Shown: piece after piece, positions 21,681 through 33,895 of the stretch
Position numbering within the stretch: position 1 is the first letter of the stretch
Layout of the letters: each line of letters starts with the position of its first letter
Assembly: GCA_012295275.1 (NCBI GenBank)
Contig: CM022666.1
Location: 8,238,265-8,273,264, forward strand
Length of the DNA stretch: 35,000 nucleotides
Direction: 5' to 3'
Source: Chrysomallon squamiferum
Taxonomy: Eukaryota > Mollusca > Gastropoda > Neomphalida > Peltospiridae
Notes under the pieces: generated by a model
Databases searched by the model: none
Told to the model about the DNA's origin: nothing
Seen by the model: the letters and a program-made list of their open reading frames with translations, nothing else
Made by a program: the position numbers and the translations under genes

Positions 21681-23021
21681 GCAGAAAACATTATTTTATT
21701 TTATTTTTAGTTTAATGTTATCACAATTTCTAGTTGAGAATCACAATTCTAAAGCATCTAATTATGATGATGATATAATGCTATTTGTCAGACTACTGGG
21801 ATTTTTTATTGAAAATGGTTACTAATATTAATCATTCAAATCTACACTGTTACCATAACAACAAACACAATTTTCTTTTTCTTTTATTTGAAAACTTTAA
21901 TATGGTTTGAGAATATATATATATATTTGGGGAAAAATAACAAAAAGGGAATATATTAAATATATCAACAATATCCTGAAAACCAGTATTACAAGAAAGA
22001 AAAAAAAATTAAAAAAAGTTATTCTTGCCTGTTAAAAAAATTAAAATATCCTTTACCAAAAAACTTACTTGAAGTGCATTCAAATATATTTTAATTTGTA
22101 TTTTTATTTTAAATTTAAATGAAAATAAAAATGATGTATGATCAATATATCCTGTACAAAAAGAATCAGCTTGAACTTCATTCAAAGAATATTTTAATTT
22201 ATATAAATTAAAAATTTCCAGGTATAAAATAACTTTCAGATTAACAATTTATTTTTAAAATGTTATTAAAATAAATGTGTTTTATTGTTGTTGTTGTTTC
22301 ATTTTATTTTTTTTCAAAGAACTGTTTTTATAAATACTAAAGTATACTTGTGTTATTAACAAAACCTGAATCCATATTATATAGTTTCAAGTGATTTAAT
22401 AACTGATGACCATTGTTTACTAAAATTAATGGAGACAATAATGAAAAGATTATGGATGAATCATTCAGAGAGATTTTTAACACATTAATTTTTCAACATT
22501 TTTATTAATAAATGATTACTAAGTTTAGTTTCTATACAAGTTTGTTACACTACTGTCATGCTTTAATATTAACAATCACATGCATTTTATAATACTGTCA
22601 AACTTTATTACTAGCAAAGGTTGACTTCTTGTAGAAAATAAAACAATTATTTTATGAAACAAACAATAAAATCATTTGAAAGTATACACATTATTCTAGA
22701 ATTTAAAAAAATAAAAATATCTTAGATGTGTGTAAAATTTATTTAGGCTTTTTAGGATATTTAAAAGTTAAAAGCACCAGCTTAAATGCACTTTAACATT
22801 TAATTATAAAATAAAAAATATACAGTAATAATAAGTAAAAAGTGGGATAAGCCCCTACAAAAAAAAAAAAAAAAAATTGATTAAAACCTTTAAAAATAAA
22901 AGAAATGTTTCCCAATAAGTTTATAAGAAAAAATGTATTTGTGCATAAATGTTTTTTGTTATTGAATTTTCATTAATTTATTAAATTTAATAATGATCTT
23001 TACACCAATTAACCTGAAAAT

Positions 23022-23023
<2 letters not shown>
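21681..23023. other. AT-rich stretch, copy 2
   Basis: About 1.3 kb with no gene. Two near copies of a CTTGAAGTGCATTCAAATAT-like segment occur at about 22069 and 22171. The piece at 22347-22480 (ACTTGTGTTATTAACAAAAC onward) matches copy 3 at 27727-27860. An 18-A run lies at about 22859-22876. Confidence 0.6.

Positions 23024-23054
<31 letters not shown>
23024..23054 (+). repeat. (CA)n microsatellite, copy 2
   Basis: About 31 bp of CA. Confidence 0.95.
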
Positions 23055-23055
<1 letters not shown>

Positions 23056-23130
23056 TAACACAAGATCTGCATATAATAAAGATCTATAATCTTCCATAAA
23101 AGGAATACCTTCTGTTGTTATTATTATATT

Positions 23131-23168
23131 CTGCTGCTGCTGCTGCTGATGCTGCTGCTGCTGCTGCT
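23131..23168 (+). repeat. (CTG)n microsatellite
   Basis: About 12 CTG triplets interrupted once by ATG, followed within 20 bp by an ATC/ATT tract. It lies in an insertion absent from copy 1. Confidence 0.95.
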
Positions 23169-23334
23169 ATACACAAACATATATTATCATCATCATCATT
23201 ATTAAACAATGATCTTTTTGCAGAATACACACGTCTTTTGATCAACAGCTAGAGTCAGAATTAAATTATTAAATTTAGTGTAAGTAATAATGCTTTAAGT
23301 AATGAACCCCGCCCCCCGAAACAAAATGCATATG

Positions 23335-23339
<5 letters not shown>

Positions 23340-23409
<70 letters not shown>
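23340..23409 (+). repeat. (GA)n microsatellite, macro-repeat copy 2
   Basis: 70 bp of GA. Confidence 0.98.
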
Positions 23410-23411
<2 letters not shown>

Positions 23412-23633
23412 TACGGCAGACAAATCAGTAAAGCAAAAAAGGTGCTAGTTACCATCACTCAACATGTCAAGGGAAGCTAATCCGTCAGAAAAGAACGTAT
23501 TCGAACAAACAACCCCGCTGTCTTTCTTCCATTAACAACGATTTTATATGGAAAGGAAACGATCTTGATGGCATCAATGAAAGAATGAGGGTACTCGCAT
23601 GTGAAATCAATTTTGTTGTTATTATTGTTATTA

Positions 23634-23671
<38 letters not shown>

Positions 23672-23967
23672 TTTAATTTTTATTTTTTTGTATTTTTTTT
23701 TTTTTTTTAGCTCCTCGGTGCACCTTGGAACACCTTCCCAGTAATCTTTTCCTCTGTTGCTGACGAAATATATAATGTTTCTGACAAGATGTCAAATACA
23801 AGTGCATGGGGGCAAAAAAAAAAAAAATCTGAAATTCTCGTTCAAATGGCGCTAACAAAAAAGTATTTCTAGAAGATTTTGTCCTTTGAGAAATTAATTA
23901 TTATTAAATCTTTATTAATTATTATTTTATTGTTTTTGTTCTTGTTTTTGTAGTTCTTGTTCTTTTT

Positions 23968-24011
<44 letters not shown>

Positions 24012-24089
24012 CGTTACTTCGATAACAGTCGAAAATAGCCGAATAATAACGACAATGACGTCAATAATGAAATAACGTCACACTCAGAG
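23410..24089. repeat. Linker block F, copy 2
   Basis: Matches 15242-15823, including the AATCCGTCA, GATTTTATATGGAAAGGAAA and CAAATGGCGCTAACAAAAAA segments. It has TTA tracts at about 23637-23672 and 23970-24010, and a T run at about 23693-23709. No gene is seen. Confidence 0.8.
24056..24080 (+). promoter_or_regulatory. CRE palindrome plus half-site, before copy-3 head
   Basis: TGACGTCA (24056-24063) and TAACGTCA (24073-24080), with the same spacing as at 15790. The two sites are conserved while the surrounding DNA has accumulated changes. Confidence 0.45.
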
Positions 24090-24329
24090 GACAGCCATGT
24101 TCATTGTCATGTGTTTTTTTCCCTTGCTTAATTTTTCAATATGTAAGGTAGGAACTTATTATTTCAGAATAATATTTTGATCAAAGATTAATCTCAGAAA
24201 CATAATATAAACTATTTGTGAAATCACTATATTTAAACAAACAATAACAAAACAACATAGCCTGATTCGAACCCAATGTTTATATCCATGTAATGTCTGT
24301 ACAGTATTTGTATGTCTCTTTGTTTACAG
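24090..24329 (+). other. Head block H, copy 3
   Basis: Donor-like AAG|GTAGGA at 24147/24148 and acceptor-like TTTACAG ending at 24329, giving a 182-nt putative intron. The frame after the first ATG differs from copy 2 because of a length change in a T-run. Confidence 0.4.
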
Positions 24330-24338
24330 TGGATAACA

Positions 24339-25840
24339 GTTTATTTGTCTTTTTTAAATTTATATTTGTGAACTGTGTTTCCATGTTTGTATGTAACTGT
24401 ATTGTCTATATGTTAGTTGTATAGTTATTTATATGTTTGTGTATTGGGTCTCGATGTTTGTATTTATATGTTTCTTTACTGTCTACATGCTAGTTTTATA
24501 TTTATTTATATTTGTGTATTGTGTCTCCATAATTGTACCTGCTCCTTTGCTTTTTATTTACTTGCTTGTTGTGTTGTGTCTGCATGTTTATTTTATATTT
24601 ACTGCATGTTTGTTTTATATTTACTTGTTTGTGTATTGTGTATGTTTGTTTTATATTTATATGTTTGTCTATAGTGTCTGCATGTTTGTTTTATATTTAC
24701 TTGTTTGTGTATTGTGTATGTTTGTTTTATATTTATATGTTTGTGTATTATGTCTGCATGTTTATTTTACATTTACTTGTTTGTGTATTGTGTCTGCATG
24801 TGTATTTTATAGTAATATGTTAGTGTATTATGTCTGCATGTTTGTTTTATATTTATATATTTGTGTATTGTGTGTATATGTTTTATATTTATGTTTGGGT
24901 ATTGTGTCTGTGTGTTTGTATTTATCTTTGTTTATTGTGAGTGCATTTATATGTTTCCATATTCTACCTTTATGTTTGTTTTATATTTACGTTTTTGTAT
25001 TGTAGTGTATTGTTGTTTTATATTTATATGTTTGTGTGTATTGTGTCTGTAAGTTTGTTTTGTATTTATATGTTTGTGTATTGTGAATGTATGTTTGTTT
25101 TATATTTATATGTTTGTGTATTATGTTTCCATGTTTGTTTTATTTTGTTTGTCTAATATCTGTATGTTTGTTTTATGTTAACTTGTTTGTCTAAAGTCTG
25201 CATGTATATGTTATGTTAACTTGTTTGTCTAAAGTCTGCATCTTTGTTTATGTTAGCTTGTTTGTTTAATGTCTGCATGTTTGATTTATGTTAACTTGTT
25301 TGTACAATGTCTGGATGTTTGTTTTATGTTAACTTGTTTGTAAAATGTCTGCATGTTAACTTGTTTTATGTTAACTTGTTTGTCTAATGTCTGCACCATG
25401 TTTGATTTTAACTTGTTTCTACAATGTCTGCATGTTAACTTGTTTTATGTTAACTTGTTTGTCTAATGTCTGCACGTTTGTTTGGTTTTAACTTGTTTGT
25501 ACAATGCCTGCACTTTTGTTTGATGTTAACTTGTTTGTACAATATCTGCATGTTTGTTTTTTATGTTAAATTGTTTGTACAATGTCTGCATGTTTGTTTT
25601 ATGTTAACTTGTTTGTCTAATGTCTGTATGTTTGATGTTAAATTTTTTGTACAATGTCTGCACGTTTGTTTGATGTTCACTTGTTTGTACAATGTCTGCA
25701 TGTTTGTTTTTGGTGTTAACTTGTTTGTACAATGTCTGCATGTTTGTTTTATGTTAACTTGTTTGTACAATGTCTGCATTTCTGTTCTGTATTAACTTGT
25801 TTCTCTAATGTCTGCATGTTTGTTCTGTGTATATGAGTAT
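24339..25840 (+). repeat. T/G-rich minisatellite M, copy 3
   Basis: About 1.5 kb, the shortest of the three. It runs from the 39-40-bp GTGTATTGTGTCTGCATG type (to about 25.14 kb) to a TTTATGTTAACTTGTTTGT, ACAATGTCTGCATG type. It lacks the 37-bp TAGTGTATTAA monomers of copy 2. Confidence 0.95.
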
Positions 25841-25847
25841 TTATGTT

Positions 25848-26560
25848 CAGTTATTTCTAGGGAGATGTGTCTGTGTTTATACTTTTTATGTAATTATGTA
25901 TTTGTATGATGTGTTTTTGTTATATGTGTTTATAGTAGAAACATGGATATAAACATTAAGTTCACAAATATGTCACACCTATTTACTGAAATACAAGGAT
26001 AACTATACTGAATGAGAGACTTACGAACAGACAATGACTAGTTTTAAGAGTTAAGATTAGTTTGTAACTGAAAAGTCACATGACATGACATCAGCTGTCC
26101 TCTGGTCAGTGTAAGGTTCTCAGATTGGAGTTTATTTCAAATTTGGTATCTAGGAAATCAAACTTGGCAAATTTTACTGTAGAATTCTCCAATCTCCATT
26201 ATTTTGGTGAACTGTCAAAATTTGCCTCAAATATTTACTTTTTGTTTGTTAAGTTTTTTACTTTTTGTTTTGATAGATGCTTCCAAATTTTACATATATT
26301 ATAGGACACAACTACTGTATATTTTTAAACATTTTCCTCGACTTCATTTTTTTGGTGTCAGGAATAATATTAATTAGTAAATATAACATGAAACAGAAAC
26401 TCTAAACCAAAAATAAATGATTTTGACATTATAGAAGTAAACTTGTTTCTCAGATTTTTAATTATTATTTTATGTTTATATCTAAATACTCTCATTATTG
26501 AAAATTTTTATTAATAAATAAATATTTATAAGGAAATAATAAAAAAGTATTTAAAGATAA
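25848..26560. repeat. Conserved block C, copy 3
   Basis: The core at 25938-26190 has the same length as the copy-1 core and is nearly identical to it. Beyond the core it resembles copy 2 more closely (TTTTGATAGATGCTTCCAAA). Confidence 0.85.
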
Positions 26561-26589
26561 ATAATTAAGAGAAATGGTATGTATCTAAA

Positions 26590-27085
26590 TATTATAAATA
26601 AATAAATGAAATTATGAATTAAATTAAAGTAACAGTAAATAAATAAATTTAAATAAAGGAAAGTATTTATATAAATAAATAAATTTAAATAAAGGAAAGT
26701 ATGCATGTAAATAAATAAATAAGTTTAAATAAAGGAAACTATGTATGTAAATAAATAAATAAGTTTAAATAAAGGAAAGTATGCATGTAAGTAAATAAAT
26801 AAGTTTAAATAAAGGAAAGTATGTATGTAAATAAATAAATAAGTTTAAATAAAGGAAAGTATGTATGTAAATAAATAAATAAGTTTAAATAAAGGAAAGT
26901 ATGCATGTAAGTAAATAAATAAGTTTAAATAAAGGAAAGTATGTATGTAAATAAATAAATAAGTTTAAATAAAGGAAAGTATGTATGTAAATAAATAAAT
27001 AAGTTTAAATAAAGGAAAGTGTATATGTAAATAAATAAATAAGTTTAAATAAAGAAACATATGTGTATAAATAAATAAATAAATG
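26590..27085 (+). repeat. AAAT-type minisatellite D, copy 3 (~11 units)
   Basis: Very regular 40-bp tandem repeats (AAATAAATAAATAAGTTTAA, ATAAAGGAAAGTATGTATGT). A GTAAGTAAATAAAT variant alternates at intervals (about 26791 and 26911), hinting at a 120-bp higher-order unit. Confidence 0.95.
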
Positions 27086-27351
27086 AATATATAAATACAA
27101 TAGTTATATTATTCTGAAGAAAAGATTTTTGATTATTTCATGATTTATTTTAGATAAAAAGTAAATTTAAAAAAATAAAATAAATCTAAAAAATGTTATA
27201 AATATTTGTGTTGGAACAGTTTGTTGTGTCTTATAGTATAAACAAAATTTGTTTTATTTTTTTAATATTTATTTCTTTATTTTTACCCCATCATTCCTCA
27301 TCATATTTTTACTTTTTATATAAATATTATTAATATAATTTTTTAAATTGT
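27086..27351. other. AT-rich spacer before block E, copy 3
   Basis: AT-rich, including the conserved CAGTTTGTTGTGTCTTATAG. No gene is seen. Confidence 0.6.
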
Positions 27352-27523
27352 ACCTAAAATGCAGCAACATTGAGTCACCTGGTGAGTGATGATACCCCCA
27401 CCTCAGGTAGGCTAATATGGGATAACTCTACTTGAAAATGAGTTATCTGCCCACCTCAGAGTGGCTAATACAGATTAACTCATACTTGAAAATGTGTTAA
27501 CTGGGGGACTGTTCACCTTAGGT
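27352..27523. repeat. Hairpin-rich block E, copy 3
   Basis: Same architecture as at 14112. The GATAACTC/GAGTTATC stem is intact although its loop has changed. The second stem has one mismatch (ATGTGTTAA). Confidence 0.7.
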
Positions 27524-28288
<765 letters not shown>

Positions 28289-28345
28289 ACTAACCCACAC
28301 AGTAACACGTACCAGCACATAAAGGAATTTGTATTAGTTTAAAGC

Positions 28346-28425
28346 ATGCTGAGAATACAAATGCAGTTCGCGCGAAAATGACCGACATGTCAAAAAGAAA
28401 CTCTCGAGGTATCTCGTTGACATAA
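28346..28425 (+). promoter_or_regulatory. Upstream ORF cluster in the FBXO45 leader
   Basis: Two short upstream ORFs precede the main start. The first runs 28346-28381 (11 codons plus TGA, with an internal ATG at 28361). The second starts at 28378, overlapping the first stop as ATGA. It encodes [15 protein letters not shown] and stops at 28423-28425, five bases before the FBXO45 ATG. If the leader includes this region, the uORFs could damp or regulate translation. The transcription start is not visible. Confidence 0.4.
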
Positions 28426-28430
28426 GTGTC

Positions 28431-29003
28431 ATGGCCGCAGCGAAGCTTCCTGCACGTGTGTTAGATGTTGTTTGTTCGTATTTAGACACTGCTGATTTAA
28501 AGAATTGTGCTCTTGTATGTAAAAACTGGTATAAGTTCTTAAACGATGAAAATAACGACGTTTGGCGGTACCACTGTATTAAGAAATTGGCAGAAGAAAC
28601 CCTCAAAACAGACATTTTATGCAATGTACCAACTTACAAAGCTAAATTACGAGCATATTATCACGCATGGAATCAAAATGACTGTTCAGCGAATATGTAC
28701 GTCAAATCAGACGGATTCACGATTCACCGAATGCCTGTTGCGCGAAGTACGGACGGTGTTCGAGGGAAAATAGGTTTTCGTACCGGTCGTCATTGTTGGG
28801 AAGTGTGGTGGGAGGGACCACTGGGAACTGTGGCAGTGGTGGGGCTAGCTGCCAAAAGTACACCAGTACAGTGCCAGGGATACCTGGCCCTCATTGGCAG
28901 TGATGACAGTAGTTGGGGGTGGAATCTTGTAGACAATCATTTAATGCACAACGGAGATATTCAAGCTAGTTATCCCCAATTGAACAATGTTCCTGCCTAT
29001 CAG
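28431..29003 (+). other. FBXO45: FBXO45 coding exon 1
   Basis: 191 codons ending in Q191 at CAG|GTAACG, phase 0. Unspliced reading would add seven residues and stop at 29027. Exon 1 carries the F-box and the first two-thirds of the SPRY domain. Confidence 0.95.
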
Positions 29004-29454
29004 GTAACGGTCATATTATGTCACTGAGCTGTCTGTGTTTAACTCATATGTTTCATATTTTTTTAAATCTATAACATATATATTGAAATTCCTAATGATT
29101 AATATTGTGGTCTCAGTTTGTCATCAAGAGGCATATATATATATATGACATAAGAGATGCAGTTAAACCTGTGCATTGTGTGCAAATGTTTTGTGTAATA
29201 TTAATTCAGTTTGGAAGTGAAAACCAGCATGACAAAATTAGTGCATGCGAATTAGATGCTCAGATCAGTAACAATGATAATTAAAGATCCAGTGTTCATG
29301 AATGCATGATTTTAGTGTATTCCAAGTACCTACAAATTTAATTAGTTCATGCATGTTCTTTGTGTAATTTTCATTTTATTTTATTTTACATTTGAAAAGT
29401 AGTTTCAATTATGTGGAGGCTTACGCATGCAAATATAAATCTCTTTCTTGCATC

Positions 29455-29488
<34 letters not shown>

Positions 29489-29700
29489 CACACACTTTCC
29501 TAAATAAAAATAAATGTACATAGATTTGATTAATTTGATTGGAATGAGCTGGTTGAATGATTATATAATTATAATTGTTGTAAATCAGCTTATACTCTTA
29601 TGCTAGTAATCCTAAATTGTCTTAACTTTTATGCAAGCATATTAAGACCAAAAGGAATGTTGATACTTTAAAACTGCAAACTTTAAACCAATAATAAGAC

Positions 29701-29788
<88 letters not shown>

Positions 29789-30493
29789 CTATTGTTTTCT
29801 CTCTATCTGTCTGTTTGTATCTTTCATATTGCTTTTTATCCCTTTCTATCAGTGTTTTTATCTGTCTTTTACTTTAAAATAATTTTTAAGATGTTTTAAT
29901 ATCAAGAATTAAGTATTAGTTAAGTAATTACTGATACTGGTTGAAATGGAAGATTTTGAGAGTTAATCCTAAGAAATAATTGCTACTGAATATCTTGCTT
30001 TGAGTTAGTTTCTCACTTGCTGGTTAGCACTTAAATTAAAAAACCAGATGTTGATTTATATATAAACACATCTGCTGTCAGGTGAGAGAAATAGCATACT
30101 AATTATACCTGAATTATCAAGGTATTCTAATGATACATATTGTAATGGAAACCAGTCAGTGGTATCATGACAAATTAGATTTCAGACTATGTCAATTTTC
30201 TTTAATTACAGTAATAACAGAGTAAATTATTTTTATAATTATTTTATTTACAGATGTGTTTTTTTAAAATACTAAAAAACAAGTAATTTATCAGTTATTG
30301 TAAAATATTAAATTGTAAATTGTAATGTTGATGATACATCAAACATAAAAAAAACAAAAAAAAACAAATCTTTTTGGTAGAATTAAAAAAAGAAAGAAAA
30401 ACAGACTTAATTATCTTCTCTTTAATTATTGTTTTTCTATCTCATGTTCTCGATTTATTTTCACTGTTTATTGCATTTCTTTACTATCCACAG

Positions 30494-30562
<69 letters not shown>

Positions 30563-31529
30563 TTTTATTTAAAATACATTGCCTTGACATTGTGAAAAGC
30601 ATGTAAGTACTTATTTATTTATATTCAGTTTTATAATGTGCATTTCAAATGTGAATATGTTTATAACATTTAACATTTCTAAATATGTATACATTTGTCA
30701 AAAATAAAAAATAAATATTTCTTTACAAAAATAATACTGAAAAGTTAAATATAAGGGTCATATTTGAATAAATAAATAATACTGAGACATTTATAATTAA
30801 TAAATATTATTATATTTTATAGACAGGCGAAAGAATACGAGTCATATTAGACTGTGATGACAACACATTAGCTTTTGAAAAAAATTACGAATTTTTAGGT
30901 AAGTTACTAGAATTTTTTTAAATATTAATCAGTTTTAGATTTATGTAATGAAAATTATGAATTTTATGGTATTAACATTTCTGTTAATAAAATTTAATTT
31001 ATATTCATAAAATTAAATATTATTTTTAATTAATAATTTGTTGGTAGATGTACTAAATTTAATATAATTGAAATTATCTTGCCTTTGAATGCTGGTTTAA
31101 AATTATCAACAATTTTTATTATTATTATTATTATTATTGTCATTTTGTTGAATGATTTTTATATTAATTTTACTTTTTACAGTATTTATAATAATTGATT
31201 TTAACAAGTATTTATTTATTTAGTTATTATTAATTTGATTTTTATTATATTTATTTGAATTTTTCTTTATTCAATATTTAATTAGTTTAAATTTTTATTT
31301 TTTAATTACTACACAAGTAATATTATTATTATTATTTTTTTATCTATCTATTCTTTATTTAATTATTATAATTATTTTTTTAAACATCTAATATAATTTC
31401 AATTATTTTGTTTCAACAGGGGTTGCTTTCCGGGGCTTACCAAATATTCATTTGTTTCCAAGCATATCAGCAGTGTATGGCAACACAGAAGTGTGTATGG
31501 TTTACCTTGGTCCACCATTGGATGGATAA
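28431..31529 (+). CDS. FBXO45: F-box/SPRY domain protein 1 (FBXO45 / Fsn / FSN-1), three exons
   Basis: Complete gene with coding exons 28431-29003, 30823-30898 and 31420-31529, together encoding 252 residues. The protein is the substrate-recognition F-box subunit that binds SKP1 and the large RING ligase PAM/Highwire/RPM-1 (MYCBP2). In other animals this complex controls synapse growth and axon stability by ubiquitinating targets such as DLK and NMNAT2. The F-box spans about residues 5-52 ([28 protein letters not shown]). The SPRY domain spans about 88-250, with [20 protein letters not shown] at 119-138, SWGWNLVDN at 161-169, GERIRVILD at 193-201, and the near-invariant C-terminal AVYGNTEV and LDG end. 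The length is close to invertebrate orthologues, and the N-terminal extension of the vertebrate protein is absent. The start has a good context (G at -3, G at +4). Junctions are phase 0 and phase 1, all GT-AG. No defect is seen. Confidence 0.97.
29004..30822 (+). other. FBXO45: FBXO45 intron 1
   Basis: 1819-nt AT-rich intron, GTAACG...TTTTATAG. It contains a CA tract (29458-29485), an 80-bp CT tract (29705-29784) and a 66-bp CT tract (30496-30561). No other gene is seen inside it. Confidence 0.93.
30823..30898 (+). other. FBXO45: FBXO45 coding exon 2
   Basis: 76 nt encoding residues 192-216 ([13 protein letters not shown] onward to NYEFL) plus the first base of G217. It is bounded by TATAG| and |GTAAGT. 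It was too short to find as a free ORF and was recognised from the SPRY sequence. Confidence 0.94.
30899..31419 (+). other. FBXO45: FBXO45 intron 2
   Basis: 521-nt AT-rich intron, GTAAGT...TTTCAACAG, with short TTA tracts and no gene. Confidence 0.93.
31420..31529 (+). other. FBXO45: FBXO45 coding exon 3
   Basis: 110 nt encoding the C terminus from G217 to the stop TAA at 31527-31529 ([32 protein letters not shown]). Confidence 0.95.
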
Positions 31530-31768
31530 TAGAATCAGACGTTTTTATCACAGACTTTCTTTTATATATAATTATATATATATAGATATATGGATGTTGT
31601 TTACTCTTCATTGTGAAGTACAAGATATGTTTTTATTATTATTACAATATTAATATTATAGTTATTATTATTATTATTTGTTTGTTTGTTATTTTTATTT
31701 ATTTTTAGCTTGTGGTACTGCTTCATAGCCCCACCCATGTCCTAAACTCCCCTCTACATTTTGAAGAG

Positions 31769-31774
31769 AATAAA
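31769..31774 (+). terminator. Candidate proximal poly(A) signal
   Basis: AATAAA 240 nt after the stop codon, with a T/G-rich TTTGTGATCTCTGT element about 45 nt downstream. Confidence 0.35.
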
Positions 31775-31913
31775 CATTGAACAAAACAGGGCATTATATA
31801 GAAATTGCTTTGTGATCTCTGTATCTACAAGTGGGTGTTGTATGAATAATTACTGTTTGATCATTTCTGTTGTTGTATTTATTCAGGGTCTTTTTATTTA
31901 TTTTTCTAAATTT

Positions 31914-31961
<48 letters not shown>

Positions 31962-31962
31962 T

Positions 31963-32000
<38 letters not shown>
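31914..32000 (+). repeat. A-run plus (AT)n-(AC)n-(AT)n compound microsatellite
   Basis: 15-16 A, then AT (31929-31952), AC/ATAC (31953-31979) and AT (to 32000). Confidence 0.95.
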
Positions 32001-32146
32001 TGTGATACAGCATTAAAACATTTTAAATCATACATACAGATGTAAAGACATTTTTAGTGTGGCCAGAAATTGTTATACGTATTGTTACTGGTAGGTATAA
32101 TATATATATATGTGTGTGTGTATATCTATATCTTTATCTATATATA

Positions 32147-32217
32147 ACATGTTCTGTTATTGCTAGGTATAATATAAATTATATATATCTATAATACCTA
32201 GCAATAACAGTACATGT
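32147..32217. repeat. Strong inverted repeat (24-bp arms) in the FBXO45 3' region
   Basis: The left arm 32147-32170 and right arm 32194-32217 are reverse complements with one mismatch (core GTTATTGCTAGGTAT and ATACCTAGCAATAAC), around a 23-nt AT-rich loop. Alternating AT on both outer sides could extend the stem. A related single arm (GTTACTGGTAGGTATAATAT) lies at about 32083. It may be a transcript hairpin or the relic of a small inverted-repeat element. Confidence 0.8.
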
Positions 32218-32229
32218 CATATATATATT

Positions 32230-32266
<37 letters not shown>

Positions 32267-32275
32267 ATATATATA
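32218..32275. repeat. (AT)n tract
   Basis: Alternating AT with TTTAT interruptions, directly after the inverted repeat. Confidence 0.9.
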
Positions 32276-33796
32276 ATAATCAATAAAAAAACAACACCAT
32301 TAATAATCACCTATACATTTTTGTTGTCATGGTCATTAGTATTTTATGACGTAGTGGCTAGTCTGATGTATGGATGACTGGACTTTGTGGTCAGTATATC
32401 TATATCTCACATTTATATACATGTATGCAAATGTCTGCATAACAGCCATCTATGAAATGAATAATAATACTAAGAATCTTTTAATCAGTCACAAACATTC
32501 ATTCAGAGCTGTGTAAAATGCTATTCCAAGAAAGACAACTGTATCTCCATTAGAGTAATTTCCCTTTTGCTTCCATTTTTAAGTTGGTGGATTGTTAGTT
32601 GCATTGAACTGTCAGACTATGAAATAGAATTACTGTTAATAGTGATAATATTATCAGTACTGTCACATTGTTTTGTTTTACAAAAGTGCAGATACGATCA
32701 GTTTAAATGTACTTCCTGCTTTTTTTTCTCTCTCTCTCTCCTATCTACCTTTCTTTCATTCCTTTCTCTCTCTATCTTTCAATAATATCCAGTCCGAAAA
32801 TTTTTTTCATACTAGTTTGTATTTATCATTGTAATAATTATCTTTCTTTATTATGAGAACAAGTCATACCAAAATATAATTTAAAAAATAATAGTTCCAG
32901 TAGTTTAAAATGAAAATAACAAAAAACCCCAAAAATACTTTGTACATTAAAAAAAAAAAAAAATGAACAATTTTGATATTGATGCATATTTATTAAAAAC
33001 AATTATAAAAAAAATTAAAATTAAAATTTTAAAAAAATTACTACTGCTAGGCAGTAACTACATATATAATTATACATTAAGATAAAAAAAGATTTTAAAA
33101 TATGGTCTTTTTTTCTGATTTTCTAATTCTGTAATAAACAGGAAAGACCTATGTTGTATGAAAGTATAGTGATTTTATCTCCTTAATATGATTGAAGATT
33201 TTAAAATATTTTTAAATATGATTGTTTCTCAGTTAGTATGTAAATCTGTAGTATTTCAGTTCAGCTTCATTCACACTACATGACTTAGAGAACCAATTGT
33301 TAATATACATTTATAACATGCAGATAAAAATGCTGTCTTGTAAGCTGTTAGATTTATAATGATTAGAACTTAACTTGTATTTTCTAACAAACATTTGATA
33401 TATATATAGCAAAATACATATAATTTTTCTTCTTTATTTGGTATTTACTTCCTCTTTATATATTTTTATTATTATTATTACTATTATGTTTTCTATTGTT
33501 ATTTCATTTTCTTTATCATTATTATTACTTTTATTTTATTTTTTTGTCAGTGTGTGTGTTCATAAAATTATACACATAAAGATCCACATGAATTCAACAA
33601 AAACAACAAACGAGAGATACACAAAAATACGTCATGTATTTATTTATACCTTTTGTCTGTCACTAGGGGCAGATAATCTTGCATGAAAGTTGTTTAGTTT
33701 TTACCTTGGTTATTGAGCTAGAGTTGACTGTATTTACAGTCAATAGAATTTATTATATTATGACTTAGAGGAGTGTTTGTGTATTGTTGATGTGTA

Positions 33797-33798
<2 letters not shown>

Positions 33799-33847
<49 letters not shown>
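33799..33847 (+). repeat. (TTA)n microsatellite
   Basis: About 49 bp of TTA. Confidence 0.95.
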
Positions 33848-33866
33848 TGCTCAATGAACATTCTGT

Positions 33867-33872
33867 AATAAA
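33867..33872 (+). terminator. Candidate distal poly(A) signal
   Basis: AATAAA followed within 15-40 nt by TTTTCTTTTT and GTGAGTTTGTGTTTC, a well-formed T- and GT-rich downstream element. Its use would give a 3' UTR of about 2.4 kb. Confidence 0.4.
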
Positions 33873-33895
33873 AATGTAATTTTCTTTTTCAAAAT

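Larger units (their letters stand above)
15824..24089. repeat. Macro-repeat copy 2 (~8.27 kb)
   Basis: Complete copy running from one GACAGCCATG to the next. It is longer than copy 1 mainly through extra AT-rich sequence between E and the CA tract, plus a CTG-bearing insertion near 23.1 kb. Confidence 0.9.
31530..33895 (+). other. FBXO45: Probable FBXO45 3' untranslated region (extent uncertain)
   Basis: AT-rich non-coding sequence with several dinucleotide tracts and no supported ORF. The end depends on which poly(A) signal is used. The right end given here assumes the distal signal at 33867. Confidence 0.45.

Noticed and set aside
24433-25005. 190-aa frame of the same type in macro-repeat copy 3
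   Set aside because: Same cause; not conserved as a protein between copies.
28334-28624. 96-aa minus-strand frame overlapping FBXO45 exon 1
   Set aside because: Antisense shadow of a strongly supported exon; no recognisable protein.
32567-32785. 72-aa frame in the FBXO45 3' region
   Set aside because: Ends in a CT-rich low-complexity stretch; no domain or splice context.
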